Assembly (NCBI GenBank): GCA_913063265.1
Contig: CAJXZG010000004.1
Coordinates: 52,698-116,697 of the forward strand
Direction: 5' to 3'
DNA length: 64,000 bases
Source of the DNA: an uncultured Prolixibacteraceae bacterium
GTDB lineage: Bacteria > Bacteroidota > Bacteroidia > Bacteroidales > Prolixibacteraceae
A program made the position numbers and the translations under genes. Positions within the stretch are counted from its first letter, which is position 1. The number at the start of each line of letters is the position of its first letter. The notes under the pieces are model-generated. The model searched no databases and was not told where the DNA came from. It saw nothing but the letters and a program-made list of their open reading frames with translations. This document shows, one piece after another, positions 55,650 through 64,000 of the stretch.

Positions 55650-56612
55650 TTAATTTTTCAATACAAATTTTCTGCTGCTTGGCCCGTCCGCCGTTGGAAA
55701 ATCCTCAGGCACAGGAATGGTAACTTTTCCGGTAGCGGCCCACTCAGTTCCACGAAGCAAAGTGATAATAAAATCAACACCTTCGCAAGAATAATCATCA
55801 TGCCCCAATGTGGTGTGAAAAATACGACCTTTACCGTAAGTTAAAACCATTAAAATTGGTTCATGTCTGTCAGTTGGTGCTTTACCCGACATGTCTTTTC
55901 CCGTTGCAAGGATTATCATATTTTCTCCCGGCCCACGCAATTTGGCGTAACACTCATCTTTTGCTGTCATCCACATTTTTGGCATTCCTTCTGTTATAGG
56001 ATGATCAGGTACACGAACTGTAATTGGTATATTATGTTGCGGACCATGGGCGCCTGCTCCTCCCGGAGAATCATCGCGTACCAACTCTCCTTCATTGGTG
56101 TAATAAACATAAGGGCCATGACTTTCATTCCGGCCGCCCCAGCCTCCAAGTCCAATCATTTTGTTATACTCCAGCCAGTCAGGGAAGGAATTATCAGCCG
56201 CATGAACAGATACAAAACCACCACCCGATTCCATAAATTTTTCCAGTGCTTTTTGAGTTGTTTCAGGCCAATCGGCAGCTCTCCATCCAAAGTTGGAAAT
56301 TACAACATCGTACTTTTTAAATTTCGGGGAAAAATTCGGATCAGTTTTTGGCTGATCAAGATCTTCGGTTTCTCCAACTCCCGCCAGAGGTAAGAACTCT
56401 TTTTCCCGTTGTGCTTTCCATGTATAATAGCTTCGATCAATATCAACAGTAAACTTTCCTGTTTCTTCCAGATATTGTTTCATCATGATGGTAGATTTTG
56501 GCCATACTTCATGGTTGTTCTGACCATCTACAATAAGTACTTTTATTTTTTTTGCTTCTGTTGTGAAAGACAACATTAATACAGCCAGAACGGCTATTAA
56601 AATAGGCTTCAT
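55650..56612 (-). CDS. Exported ThuA-domain protein
   Basis: 320 residues with a short signal peptide (ILIAVLAVLMLSFTTEA). The ThuA (trehalose-utilisation) domain, a glutamine-amidotransferase-like fold, fills the rest: KIKVLIVDGQNNHEVWPKS, VVISNFGWRAADWPE, GGGFVSVHAADNSFPDWLEYNKMIGLGGWGG, VRVPDHPITEGMPKMW, GRIFHTTLGHDD. The class I amidotransferase Cys nucleophile is not seen at the expected turn (FVSVHAADNS has His instead), as in other ThuA proteins. Function unknown, but secreted ThuA proteins cluster with Gfo/Idh oxidoreductases and sulfatases in many carbohydrate loci, as here. Confidence 0.88.
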   Translation of the reverse strand: MKPILIAVLAVLMLSFTTEAKKIKVLIVDGQNNHEVWPKSTIMMKQYLEETGKFTVDIDRSYYTWKAQREKEFLPLAGVGETEDLDQPKTDPNFSPKFKKYDVVISNFGWRAADWPETTQKALEKFMESGGGFVSVHAADNSFPDWLEYNKMIGLGGWGGRNESHGPYVYYTNEGELVRDDSPGGAGAHGPQHNIPITVRVPDHPITEGMPKMWMTAKDECYAKLRGPGENMIILATGKDMSGKAPTDRHEPILMVLTYGKGRIFHTTLGHDDYSCEGVDFIITLLRGTEWAATGKVTIPVPEDFPTADGPSSRKFVLKN

Positions 56613-56766
56613 TCGTCTAAATTTTTATGAACTTCAAATATATTAAATGAATTTGCATTTTTCGAATGTTAGGCCTTTAAACTTTTTCATATTCATGATA
56701 CAATTAATAGAAAGTTACTTCTCAAAGGAACTTCAGGCTTCTAAAGGGTTTCTCAAAGTTTATCTT

Positions 56767-58365
56767 CTACTTTTCCCAGTATTCATCAATTACCTCCTGA
56801 ATATGTGGATAGTTATGATCCTCTTCATTTAATTCATTCCGTTTTTCTGCCAATTGCTTTTTCAGGTCTTTTATAACTGAAGCATATTTAGGATTGTTAT
56901 ATTCATTTTTCATTTCCTGAGGATCTTTTTTCAAATCGTAAAACTCCCAGGCTGCAGGTGTAGTTTCATCCTGTCGATACCAGTTATTTTTATTCGATTC
57001 TACATCTTCTTTCCAATATTTTCCATAGAAAAATATCAGTTTATACTCTTTTGTACGAATGCCAAAATGTGCAGGATTTGCATGGCCGTGGTACATGTGC
57101 ATCCAATAACGGTAGTAGGTTGATTTTTGCCATTCTTTGGGTTCATTTCCGGTTTCCAGAATAAACTTAAAACTTTTTCCCTGCATATATTCCGGGACAG
57201 TTCCGCCAGCCAGTTCAATTATTGTAGGTGCATAATCTGTGTTATTCACAATAGCATCTGTTCGTTGCCCTGCTTTTATCAATTTAGGGTAGCGCACAAA
57301 AAAAGGCATGCGCATCGACTCTTCATACATCCACCTTTTATCAATGTAATCGTGCTCTCCCAAATAAAAGCCCTGATCACCAGTATAGATAATAATAGTA
57401 TTTTCCATTAAATGCTCTTCTTCCATAAAAGCAAACAAACGTTCAAGGTTATCATCAATTCCCTTAACACAACGCAAATACCTTTTCAGGTATTCCTGAT
57501 AAGCTAAATGTTTGTACTCCGGATCTGGAATAGCAGGGTCGATATTCATGTGCTTCCCCATATCTCTATATTTATTCCGATGACCAACCGAAGAACCAAT
57601 ATCATTAAGCCAACTGTTGTTTTCACCTTTTGTTGCAACTGAACCGCTTTTGCCATTGTAATACATACTTGCAGGTTCAGGAATATAGGTATCCTCCAGG
57701 TAATCCGAGTACCTTGGAGCAAACTCGAACATATCGTGAGGAGCTTTGTAATGGTGCATCATAAAGAATGGCTTGCTTTTATTTCGTTTATTCTTTAGCC
57801 AATCCAGCGCAATATCCGTTATACAATCCGAAGAGTGGCCTTCCATTTTAAATGTATTCTCTGGAAATGGATTTTTCCCTCTTGTTCTAAATGTTGGATT
57901 ATGGTAGTCTCCCTGCCCCGGAAGAACTGTGTAAAAATCAAAAGCAGCAGGTTCTTTTTTTAAGTGCCATTTGCCAATCATGGCTGTTTCGTATCCCAGC
58001 TTTTTCATTTCTATTGGTAGGTATTGGTTCCCTGGTGCAATGTTTCCATCTAAATCTAATACACCGTTGGTTTGTGGATACTGCCCGGTAATTATACTTG
58101 CACGACTGGGAGTACAAATTGAATTATTACAAAATGCATTATCGAAAATCATTCCCTCTCGTGCAATTTTATCCAGAGTTGGAGTGGGATTTAGGCGTGC
58201 TAAGCGGCTACCATATATTCCAAATGCCTGCGAGGTATGATCGTCAGACATAATAAATATGATATTTGGCTTTGATTGTTCTTTTTCACAAGAGGCAAAA
58301 AATACAAAAAGGCTAATAAAAATTAGCCCTGAACTTAATACTTTTAAAAATATTGATTTTCTCAT
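56767..58365 (-). CDS. Sulfatase (S1 family) lipoprotein
   Basis: 532 residues. Lipobox FFASC with C26, the metal motif SDDHTSQAFGIYG (41-52), and formylglycine site C84-T-P-S-R. This DDHT variant of the first metal segment differs from the DDxGYGD of the neighbours and marks a separate S1 subgroup. The catalytic loop IGKWHLKKEP and TIIIYTGDQGFYLGEHDY are standard. It lies 58 bp downstream of the mutarotase gene, which starts the same gene string. Substrate likely a sulfated polysaccharide component, not identifiable further. Confidence 0.92.
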   Translation of the reverse strand: MRKSIFLKVLSSGLIFISLFVFFASCEKEQSKPNIIFIMSDDHTSQAFGIYGSRLARLNPTPTLDKIAREGMIFDNAFCNNSICTPSRASIITGQYPQTNGVLDLDGNIAPGNQYLPIEMKKLGYETAMIGKWHLKKEPAAFDFYTVLPGQGDYHNPTFRTRGKNPFPENTFKMEGHSSDCITDIALDWLKNKRNKSKPFFMMHHYKAPHDMFEFAPRYSDYLEDTYIPEPASMYYNGKSGSVATKGENNSWLNDIGSSVGHRNKYRDMGKHMNIDPAIPDPEYKHLAYQEYLKRYLRCVKGIDDNLERLFAFMEEEHLMENTIIIYTGDQGFYLGEHDYIDKRWMYEESMRMPFFVRYPKLIKAGQRTDAIVNNTDYAPTIIELAGGTVPEYMQGKSFKFILETGNEPKEWQKSTYYRYWMHMYHGHANPAHFGIRTKEYKLIFFYGKYWKEDVESNKNNWYRQDETTPAAWEFYDLKKDPQEMKNEYNNPKYASVIKDLKKQLAEKRNELNEEDHNYPHIQEVIDEYWEK

Positions 58366-58422
58366 TTTTAAGGATTGATTGTTTTTGAAAAGATGAGAAA
58401 TAAGTACTTAGTATCGAAATAT

Positions 58423-58773
58423 TTACTCATCCATTTTATAAATACGCTCCATCAATTGCCATTTTTCGTCGGCGGAAGCCTCGGAAGTAGTTTTCTGGAA
58501 CTTTGAGACATAAGCTTCCCATTCCGACTGCCGCGGTTTACCAGCCAACTCTTTCATAGCAGCATCGTGATCAAAATTGGAAACCGTATCCATTATCATA
58601 AAAAGCTGATTCCCCAGTAGGTAGATTTCCATATCGATAATTCCTACCTCCTTCATTCCCAGTGTAATTTCGGGCCATGCTGCTCCCGGTGCATGAACTT
58701 TTTTATATTCCTCGATTAAAGTTGGATTGTTTTCAAGTTTGAGTGTTTTGCAATATCGTTTGAATTCGGGCAT
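58423..58773 (-). CDS. L-rhamnose/L-fucose-type mutarotase (RhaM family)
   Basis: 116 residues of the RhaM/DUF718 fold, a dimeric alpha/beta barrel. It interconverts alpha and beta anomers of a free sugar, in the type member L-rhamnose. Seen: RYCKTLKLENNPTLIEEYKKVHAPGAAWPEI with the conserved His, MEIYLLGNQLFMIMDT and SEWEAYVSKFQ. The family also covers proteins named L-fucose mutarotases, so I do not choose the sugar. In this locus it implies a deoxy- or L-sugar released from the sulfated glycan. It lies between the NTase-kinase fusion (57 bp) and a sulfatase (57 bp). Confidence 0.88.
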   Translation of the reverse strand: MPEFKRYCKTLKLENNPTLIEEYKKVHAPGAAWPEITLGMKEVGIIDMEIYLLGNQLFMIMDTVSNFDHDAAMKELAGKPRQSEWEAYVSKFQKTTSEASADEKWQLMERIYKMDE

Positions 58774-58830
58774 AATAAGTTTGATTTAGTTTCAATATAA
58801 CAAAGATGCAAATCTAATCCGGCAAAACCA

Positions 58831-59967
58831 TCAATACCTGATTTTTACTTTAATTGTTCCTTCCACTTCCTCTTCTGAAGGAAAAACAATATAACCGCCA
58901 CCACTTCCGGAGGTAATTGCCCCCGAATATTTCGGAAAATAGTTGGTTTGCATCTCTTCCATCACCCAATCGGGAACTGTAAAAGGTAACATTTCGCTCC
59001 AGCACAGGAATGATTCTTTCATAGATTCTCCTAACTGCTTAACATCTTTTTTCAAAATTGCATCGTAACAAGCTTTTCCTGATTCACCCAATCGTTTTAC
59101 TATTTTTTTATCAAGATTTTTACTCAGGATTGGATTATATCCTTCCGGACGAGGTTGTAAAGGAGCAAAATTCAGAACATTAGATAACCAATCGCATGTT
59201 TCGGGATCAACAGTACTTTCAATATTTTTTGGCCAGTATTTACCATCGTAATCTATGCGGCTGATACCAGGCACCAATAATCCAATGTGGTCCTGTGTTC
59301 CGGATATGTAATCTGATCCCGGAGGATTTTCGGCACCAAAAAGTAATTGTGCATTCCTTACGGGAGCACCATCCGGATATTCATCACCCCATAATTCAAT
59401 GGCTACTTTTCTTGAGCTGGTTGCCATTCCTGAGCGATCGTTAAATTCCATTGTAGGCCACATTTGAGCTACCACAACTGAGCCCGGATTGATTTCAGAA
59501 ACCCAGGGTTGATCCATCCAACCACCGGCCAGACAAACACGGTAAGGAAATTTCAACTCACGCTTTGAAGCCGAACTTGAACGTTCGGGTAATCCCTCTT
59601 CAGGAATCCTTTCAAGAACAATTAATTCTACACCATTCTCCTCGCAGATTCTTTTTTTACCTTCGGTAAAACCATCATGATTTACCACAAAAATATCCGG
59701 CTTAAGTTCTTTCATGTCTGGTTCAAAATCGAGCATTCCCGAACCTGATGCAATATTTGCTTTTTCCACAAAACGAACAGCACCTACCATATACTTTCTC
59801 TCGTCCTGAGAAAAATAAGGTGCTTTACCCTTAAGCAATTTTATATTCTGATCTTGTCCAACATAAACATGAAGTTTTCCGTACTGGGCAGCTGTTTTAA
59901 AAAAAGCCACATGACCTGCATGTAATAAATCGTAACAACCGCTCACCATTACCTTTTTATCTGACAT
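58831..59967 (-). CDS. Cytidylyltransferase-type nucleotidyltransferase fused to a GHMP-kinase-like domain
   Basis: 378 residues in two parts. Residues 1-135 are a TagD/RfaE-type nucleotidyltransferase: VMVSGCYDLLHAGHVAFFK with the HAGH (16-19) nucleotide motif, and LPERSSSASKR resembling the RTxGISTT signature. From ~143 the pattern is that of sugar GHMP kinases: RVCLAGGWMDQPW, GSVVVAQMW, a reduced phosphate loop SGMATSSRKVA (179-189) and the C-terminal SGSGGGYIVFPSE. The second part is ~235 residues, shorter than usual GHMP kinases, and its loop lacks the full PxxxGLGSS. A bifunctional sugar kinase/nucleotidyltransferase analogous in logic to HldE, but with another kinase fold, is an inference. 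It sits between a mutarotase and an epimerase gene. Confidence 0.8.
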   Translation of the reverse strand: MSDKKVMVSGCYDLLHAGHVAFFKTAAQYGKLHVYVGQDQNIKLLKGKAPYFSQDERKYMVGAVRFVEKANIASGSGMLDFEPDMKELKPDIFVVNHDGFTEGKKRICEENGVELIVLERIPEEGLPERSSSASKRELKFPYRVCLAGGWMDQPWVSEINPGSVVVAQMWPTMEFNDRSGMATSSRKVAIELWGDEYPDGAPVRNAQLLFGAENPPGSDYISGTQDHIGLLVPGISRIDYDGKYWPKNIESTVDPETCDWLSNVLNFAPLQPRPEGYNPILSKNLDKKIVKRLGESGKACYDAILKKDVKQLGESMKESFLCWSEMLPFTVPDWVMEEMQTNYFPKYSGAITSGSGGGYIVFPSEEEVEGTIKVKIRY

Positions 59968-60021
59968 TTTATTTGGTTTTACTGGATGAAAATTCTGGTA
60001 TCAGTTAGATTAACTATGGAA

Positions 60022-60058
60022 TAAAAAACCCCAACAGTGCTTATGAAAGTCGGGGTTT
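60022..60058 (-). terminator. Intrinsic terminator after the epimerase gene
   Basis: AAACCCC (60026-60032) pairs with GGGGTTT (60052-60058); GAC/GTT (wobble) extends the stem inward. On the - strand it ends in a T run (complement of 60023-60028). It separates the epimerase transcript from the fusion gene, which would then need its own promoter or read-through. Confidence 0.7.
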
Positions 60059-60081
60059 AATCAACTAAACCTTCCAATATT

Positions 60082-61056
60082 CTATTTTTTTGCTGCAATC
60101 ATTTGTTCTTTAATCCAGTCGTATGTTTTTTTCATACCATCGGCCAGCGGATAGGAAGGTGCCCAATCCAGATATTCTTTTATTAAAGTATTGTCCGAGT
60201 TACGTCCCCGTACCCCTTTTGGCGCATCTAAATCGTAAGTTCTTTTTAGTTTGTACCCTGCAATGTCCTCAACGATATCAACCAGTTGGTTAATCGAAAC
60301 CATTTCGTCACTTCCAAGATTAATAGGTTCCTCTATATTACTGTACATTATTTTCAGAATTCCTTCAACACAATCATCAATGTACATAAATGAACGGGTT
60401 TGTTCTCCGTCTCCCCAAATAATAATCTCATCTTTTCCGTACAATTCACCATCGATTACTTTACGGGCCATAGCCGCCGGTGCTTTTTCCCGTCCGCCAT
60501 CGTACGTACCAAAAGGACCGTACACATTATGAAAACGGGCTACACGTGTGGTAATTCCATAGTCTTCCATAAAATGGCGACACATTCTTTCTGAGAATAA
60601 TTTTTCCCACCCGTAACCATCTTCTGCCAAAGCTGGATATGCATCTGCTTCTTTTAGTCCGGGATTATCCGGATCGGTTTGTTTTTCACCATTATATACG
60701 CATGCTGAGGAAGCATAGAAGAAACGAGTAACTCCTAAATCGCGGGAAGCCATTAAAAGGTGTGTGTTAATTAAAACGCTTAACATACAATCAGCTTTGT
60801 TATTCTCGATAAAACCCATACCTCCCATATCAGCAGCCAGGTTGAATACTTCGTTGTAACCATTAACTGCGGTGTAACAATTTGCTTTATCGTTTAGGTC
60901 TAAAACCAGATTATCACAATCATGGTGTACCTGGTACCATTCAGTTAAAGGTTTTTTGTCAACTACTCTTACAATATTTCCCTGATCTGCAAGACTTCTT
61001 GCCAGGTGTCCTCCAATAAAGCCACCACCGCCTGCTACTAAAATTCTTTTTGCCAT
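60082..61056 (-). CDS. GDP-D-mannose 3',5'-epimerase-like NAD-dependent epimerase
   Basis: About 324 residues from the ATG at 61056, where the Rossmann motif RILVAGGGGFIGGHLAR starts at once; the longer frame from 61116 adds only basic and hydrophobic residues. The match to plant GDP-mannose epimerase is clear by motif: FNLAADMGGMGFIENN, RFFYASSACVY (C119 equals the catalytic Cys), YGWEK (Y148/K152), RFHNVYGPFGT, GGREKAPAA (K191) and PINLGSDEMVSINQL. The plant enzyme makes GDP-L-galactose and GDP-L-gulose from GDP-D-mannose. The bacterial role is unknown; cell-surface glycan or L-galactose metabolism are possible. First gene of the - strand set, with a candidate promoter and operator upstream. 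Confidence 0.88.
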   Translation of the reverse strand: MAKRILVAGGGGFIGGHLARSLADQGNIVRVVDKKPLTEWYQVHHDCDNLVLDLNDKANCYTAVNGYNEVFNLAADMGGMGFIENNKADCMLSVLINTHLLMASRDLGVTRFFYASSACVYNGEKQTDPDNPGLKEADAYPALAEDGYGWEKLFSERMCRHFMEDYGITTRVARFHNVYGPFGTYDGGREKAPAAMARKVIDGELYGKDEIIIWGDGEQTRSFMYIDDCVEGILKIMYSNIEEPINLGSDEMVSINQLVDIVEDIAGYKLKRTYDLDAPKGVRGRNSDNTLIKEYLDWAPSYPLADGMKKTYDWIKEQMIAAKK

Positions 61057-61085
61057 TTTTTTTGATTTATTTTTTATTTCCAACA

Positions 61086-61117
61086 CAAATATGATTATTC
61101 TTTTTACGCCCCGCAAG
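61086..61117 (-). promoter_or_regulatory. Candidate promoter for the epimerase gene
   Basis: On the - strand, CATATTTG (61086-61093) differs from TAnnTTTG at one base, and CTTG (61114-61117) lies 20 bp upstream as a -33 element. Confidence 0.45.
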
Positions 61118-61137
61118 CCTTAAAAACAGGCTGTTTT

Positions 61138-61165
61138 GTGCAAAGGTTTGCGCAAAGGTTTGCAC
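61138..61165. promoter_or_regulatory. Operator-like palindrome with repeated AAAGGTTTGC
   Basis: GCAAAGGTTTGC occurs twice in tandem, flanked so that GTGCAAA (61138-61144) and TTTGCAC (61159-61165) form an outer dyad. The centre TTTGCGCAAA (61147-61156) is a perfect 10-bp palindrome with a central CG, as in LacI-family operators. It lies 21 bp upstream of the candidate epimerase promoter. Confidence 0.5.
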
Positions 61166-61837
61166 GACAAAAAATGTGTTGTATAACATTAATATTGTTT
61201 TTATGACATTTCTCATTAGAATAATTCAAACGAAATTATCTGATAAAATCAGTAAAATTAAAACCGTCAGTTTGTTATTACAATGAAGTAAATCCATAAC
61301 TACTATATTTATTTGGATCCATAGGATTGTAAGTTCTACTAAAATTTTTACCAATGTATTTATTTATGCAAAATTGAAGAAATATCCTTTCATCCCAAAA
61401 AAGGACTTATTTATATTTATTACAAATAACAGGATTTATTTATTAGCTGACATACACACTTGATTTAAAACAACAATACCTTTAATAATTTACACTGAAT
61501 CTCAAATTGGGAAATAGTTTTATTGGATTTACACAAATAAAATTGTAACTTATACATCTTATATAAAGGAAAAATAAGGGCTTTCCTAACTTAACTAAAA
61601 CTTGCAACACACAATTACTTTGAAAGAATATCATATTACTTCCAGAGTATAGTTCTTCAATCTACTGAACTTTTTTATTCAAATTCTAACAGATTGAAAC
61701 GCCACATGGATGCCGGCGTATTGAAAATTTATCAAATCCCATTCTGAAATTCTTAGTACAAGGTTACCTGTCTTATACGGATAACATTTATAGTTAATAC
61801 AAATTGAAGTCTAAATATTAACTCTAATTTAAACAAA
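61166..61837. other. Long AT-rich gap before the terminal repeat protein
   Basis: About 670 bp between divergent genes. Very AT-rich, no reading frame of substance, no RNA gene and no strong hairpin. I found no promoter with both elements; TTACTTTG at ~61616-61623 is one base away from a -7 box. Confidence 0.45.
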
Positions 61838-64000
61838 TGAAGAACAATTACTTTTTTCAAAAGGCTCTATGGGCAACACGGGGTGTGCTGATATTGAGCT
61901 GTCTGATGCTGGCTTTTAATACAAGTTATAGCCAGCCAACTGTAACAACCGACAAGGAAGATTACGTTCCAGGAGAGGTTGTAATTATAACCGGAACCAA
62001 TTGGGAACCAAATGAAATAGTTGATATTGTTATTGAACATTTAAATTATTCTCATGGGAACGATTATCTTACTGCAACTGCGGATGATTTGGGATATTTC
62101 GTTCTTAACAGTTATGAAATTCAACCAAGTGATATAGGAGAGTTATTTAAACTGACGGCTACCGGCAGGATAAGCAATTTTGTTGCAGTAACCTATTTTA
62201 CTGATGGAGCACCAGACATTGAAGCCTGGCATAACCTTACCGCACAATGGAGTGGTGGAACTACCGTTCAACAATCCAACTCTAAATACAGTGAGGGGGA
62301 TGTTTTACCTTTTCAATACACACATCCAAGTGGAAATCCTGCTCCGATTCTTTTAGATGGACAAACGTACATAGTTACTTTACGGTATGATTTCTCAGCA
62401 GATCCGGAAACTGACGGTTGGTTTATCGATTACCTTCAATCGTACGATGAAAGCGAAACAGGCGTTACTCCTTTTGATGATTTTATTGGCGGAAATACTG
62501 CAACGGCTCCCATTCCGGCAGATCCTGATGCTACTCTTCCGACATATACTCCAGGGCAATTTTATCTGTATAACATAGATGCATCCAGTTTGTCATTTGG
62601 AATGGCTGCTGGTGATGTATTGGCAGTTGGTGAAACAGCTGAATGGCCGTATGTATTAGAAGTTGCTTCAGGTGGCAAAATGACTAAAAGATTAAGAATC
62701 AGTTTTACCGTTGATGGACCAGGAGCATTAAACGATCCTACACCGGTAGGAATTGCATTTGGAGGGCACCTTGCCGAAGAAGAATTTTATGGATTTGGTA
62801 AAGGAGCAGGAAATTTCCCGGGAGCTTCACCACAATTCAGAATTAATTTCAATGATGCAACAAGTGATGAAAATATTAATATAAATCCAAACGCTGTTGT
62901 GCCAAAGGCAAGGATAAATGTTGTAAAAAATACTGAACCCGACAATGCCCAGGATTTTGCTTTTACACTCCAACAAATTGATCCTGGGACAGAGGCTCCT
63001 ATAGGCTCATCAATTAATTTTAATCTGGATGATGACGCAGATGCAACTTTATTAAACACAGAAAATTTTGTTGGTTTGGAACCCGGGTCATATATAATTA
63101 CAGAAGCGTCAACACCTAACTATACATTAAGCAATATTGTCGCCTCCGTTGTTCAAGGAAGTCCTACAAGTACAATAGACTTAGATGGTGGTTATATTCG
63201 TGTAAATGTAGTAGGAGGAGATGAAATTACAGTAACATTTTTAAACGAGTATGATCCTGCCTGTGTTCCGCCAACGATAACATGTCCCGGAACAATAAGT
63301 GCCGATTGTACGGCTCCAGCACCATATACATATGACCAATTTATAGCCGCAGGTGGGGTAATTACTAATTATGCAGCAGTTAATCCGGCTTCGTTCGAAT
63401 GGGTAAGTGATGTGCCTGATGATGAAGATTGCCCTACACAAATAACACGAACCTATAAATACACAAATGAGTGTGGTGAAGATGAGTGTACCCAGATTAT
63501 TACTATCGAACGCTCAACTGACCCTGCTGAAGTCGGTGGCCCAGTATCTACTGACGGTGGTACTGTTGAGTGTCTGACTGATGCAACTGCGCCTGCTACC
63601 CTGCCTGTAGTCAAGGATGTTTGCGGAAACGTACTTACTCCTGCAAACCCAACAAATGGCGGAACTTATGACGATTGCGAAGGTACATACACATGGGTAT
63701 ACCTATACACTGATTGTGCAGGACTAACATTTGAATGGACCTATACATATACTATCGAACGCTCAACTGACCCTGCTGAAGTCGGTGGCCCAGTATCTAC
63801 TGACGGTGGTACTGTTGAGTGTCTGACTGATGCAACTGCGCCTGCTACCCTGCCTGTAGTCAAGGATGTTTGCGGAAACGTACTTACTCCTGCAAACCCA
63901 ACAAATGGCGGAACTTATGACGATTGCGAAGGTACATACACATGGGTATACCTATACACTGATTGTGCAGGACTAACATTTGAATGGACCTATACATATA
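61838..64000 (+). CDS. Large secreted repeat protein (HYR-like), 3' end outside window, frame broken in the signal peptide
   Basis: Open frame with no stop from 61834 to the window end (>720 codons). Parts: signal-like KALWATRGVLILSCLMLAF ending TSYSQ; an Ig-like domain (TDKEDYVPGEVVIITGTNW); a ~250-residue beta-rich region; a SpaA/prealbumin-like module (INVVKNTEPDNAQDFAFTL, EPGSYIITEAS); an HYR-like Cys-rich domain (PTITCPGTISADC); then 83-residue repeats. The only suitable start, ATG 61838 (MKNNYFF), is one base out of frame, because a run of six T at 61853-61858 needs a seventh to join MKNNYFFS to KALWATR. As read, the ATG stops after 17 codons; in-frame ATG 61906 would cut the signal peptide in half. 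Sequencing error, pseudogene or slippage control are all possible. Confidence 0.78.
63502..63999 (+). repeat. Two identical 249-bp tandem repeats continuing past the window
   Basis: Copy 1 is 63502-63750 and copy 2 is 63751-63999. They are identical at every base I compared, and base 64000 starts a third. Each unit encodes 83 residues beginning TIERSTDPAEVGGPV and containing four Cys (in VECLTD, DVCGNV, DDCEGT, TDCAGL). The unit is visibly richer in G+C than the sequence before it. Confidence 0.95.

Noticed and set aside
62387..62578. Separate small + strand gene
   Set aside because: It is an out-of-frame shadow of the long open frame that runs from 61834 to the window end.

Overview
The window reads as a chromosomal stretch of an AT-rich, polysaccharide-degrading Bacteroidota, probably a marine Marinilabiliales/Prolixibacteraceae-type bacterium. 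The evidence is three genes with type IX secretion (T9SS) C-terminal sorting domains, a T9SS plug protein, a TonB receptor paired with a DUF4249 lipoprotein, a complete Na+-NQR operon, five sulfatases, and promoters that fit the Bacteroidota TTTG / TAnnTTTG consensus. The genus assignment is inference only. No transposase, integrase, phage gene or CRISPR array is visible.

Layout. 1-14.5 kb is mostly core: the end of an exopolysaccharide-initiating sugar transferase, an ABM-domain protein, an RNA 2',3'-cyclic phosphodiesterase, a 1.2-kDa-residue-class T9SS type B surface protein, a carboxyltransferase with its biotin carrier, YqgE, an FtsB-like division protein, P5C dehydrogenase, a PAS histidine kinase and the T9SS plug protein. 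14.7-20.7 kb is nqrABCDEF, with a good promoter in front and an intrinsic terminator behind. 21-31.2 kb is a mixed region: a peroxiredoxin, small secreted or lipid-anchored proteins, a peptidase M29 homologue that has lost most metal ligands, a kinase/phosphatase pair, an exported Gfo/Idh/MocA oxidoreductase, a small nuclease, a Rossmann epimerase-like protein and an MscS channel. 31.4-35.5 kb is one giant secreted PHP-domain protein. 35.8-36.4 kb is a tRNA unit (Ser-GCT and Pro-TGG) that also carries two 70-bp degenerate copies of the 5' part of tRNA-Ser and one tRNA-Pro relic.

36.7-61 kb is the accessory region. A TonB receptor/DUF4249 pair and one sulfatase lie on the + strand. They are followed by thirteen genes on the - strand: four more sulfatases, a Gfo/Idh oxidoreductase, a DUF4380 protein, a BNR_4 propeller, an FAD oxidoreductase, a large Asp-box propeller, a ThuA-domain protein, a rhamnose/fucose-type mutarotase, a nucleotidyltransferase fused to a GHMP-kinase-like domain, and a GDP-mannose 3,5-epimerase homologue. 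Together they look like a system for desulfating and processing a sulfated deoxy- or L-sugar glycan and linking it to nucleotide-sugar metabolism. No classical SusC/SusD pair and no recognisable glycoside hydrolase is present. The region also carries MITE-like and hairpin-forming repeats.

The window ends inside a large secreted repeat protein. Its reading frame is broken in the signal peptide at a run of six T, and its last ~500 bases are two base-for-base identical 249-bp repeats that continue beyond the window.
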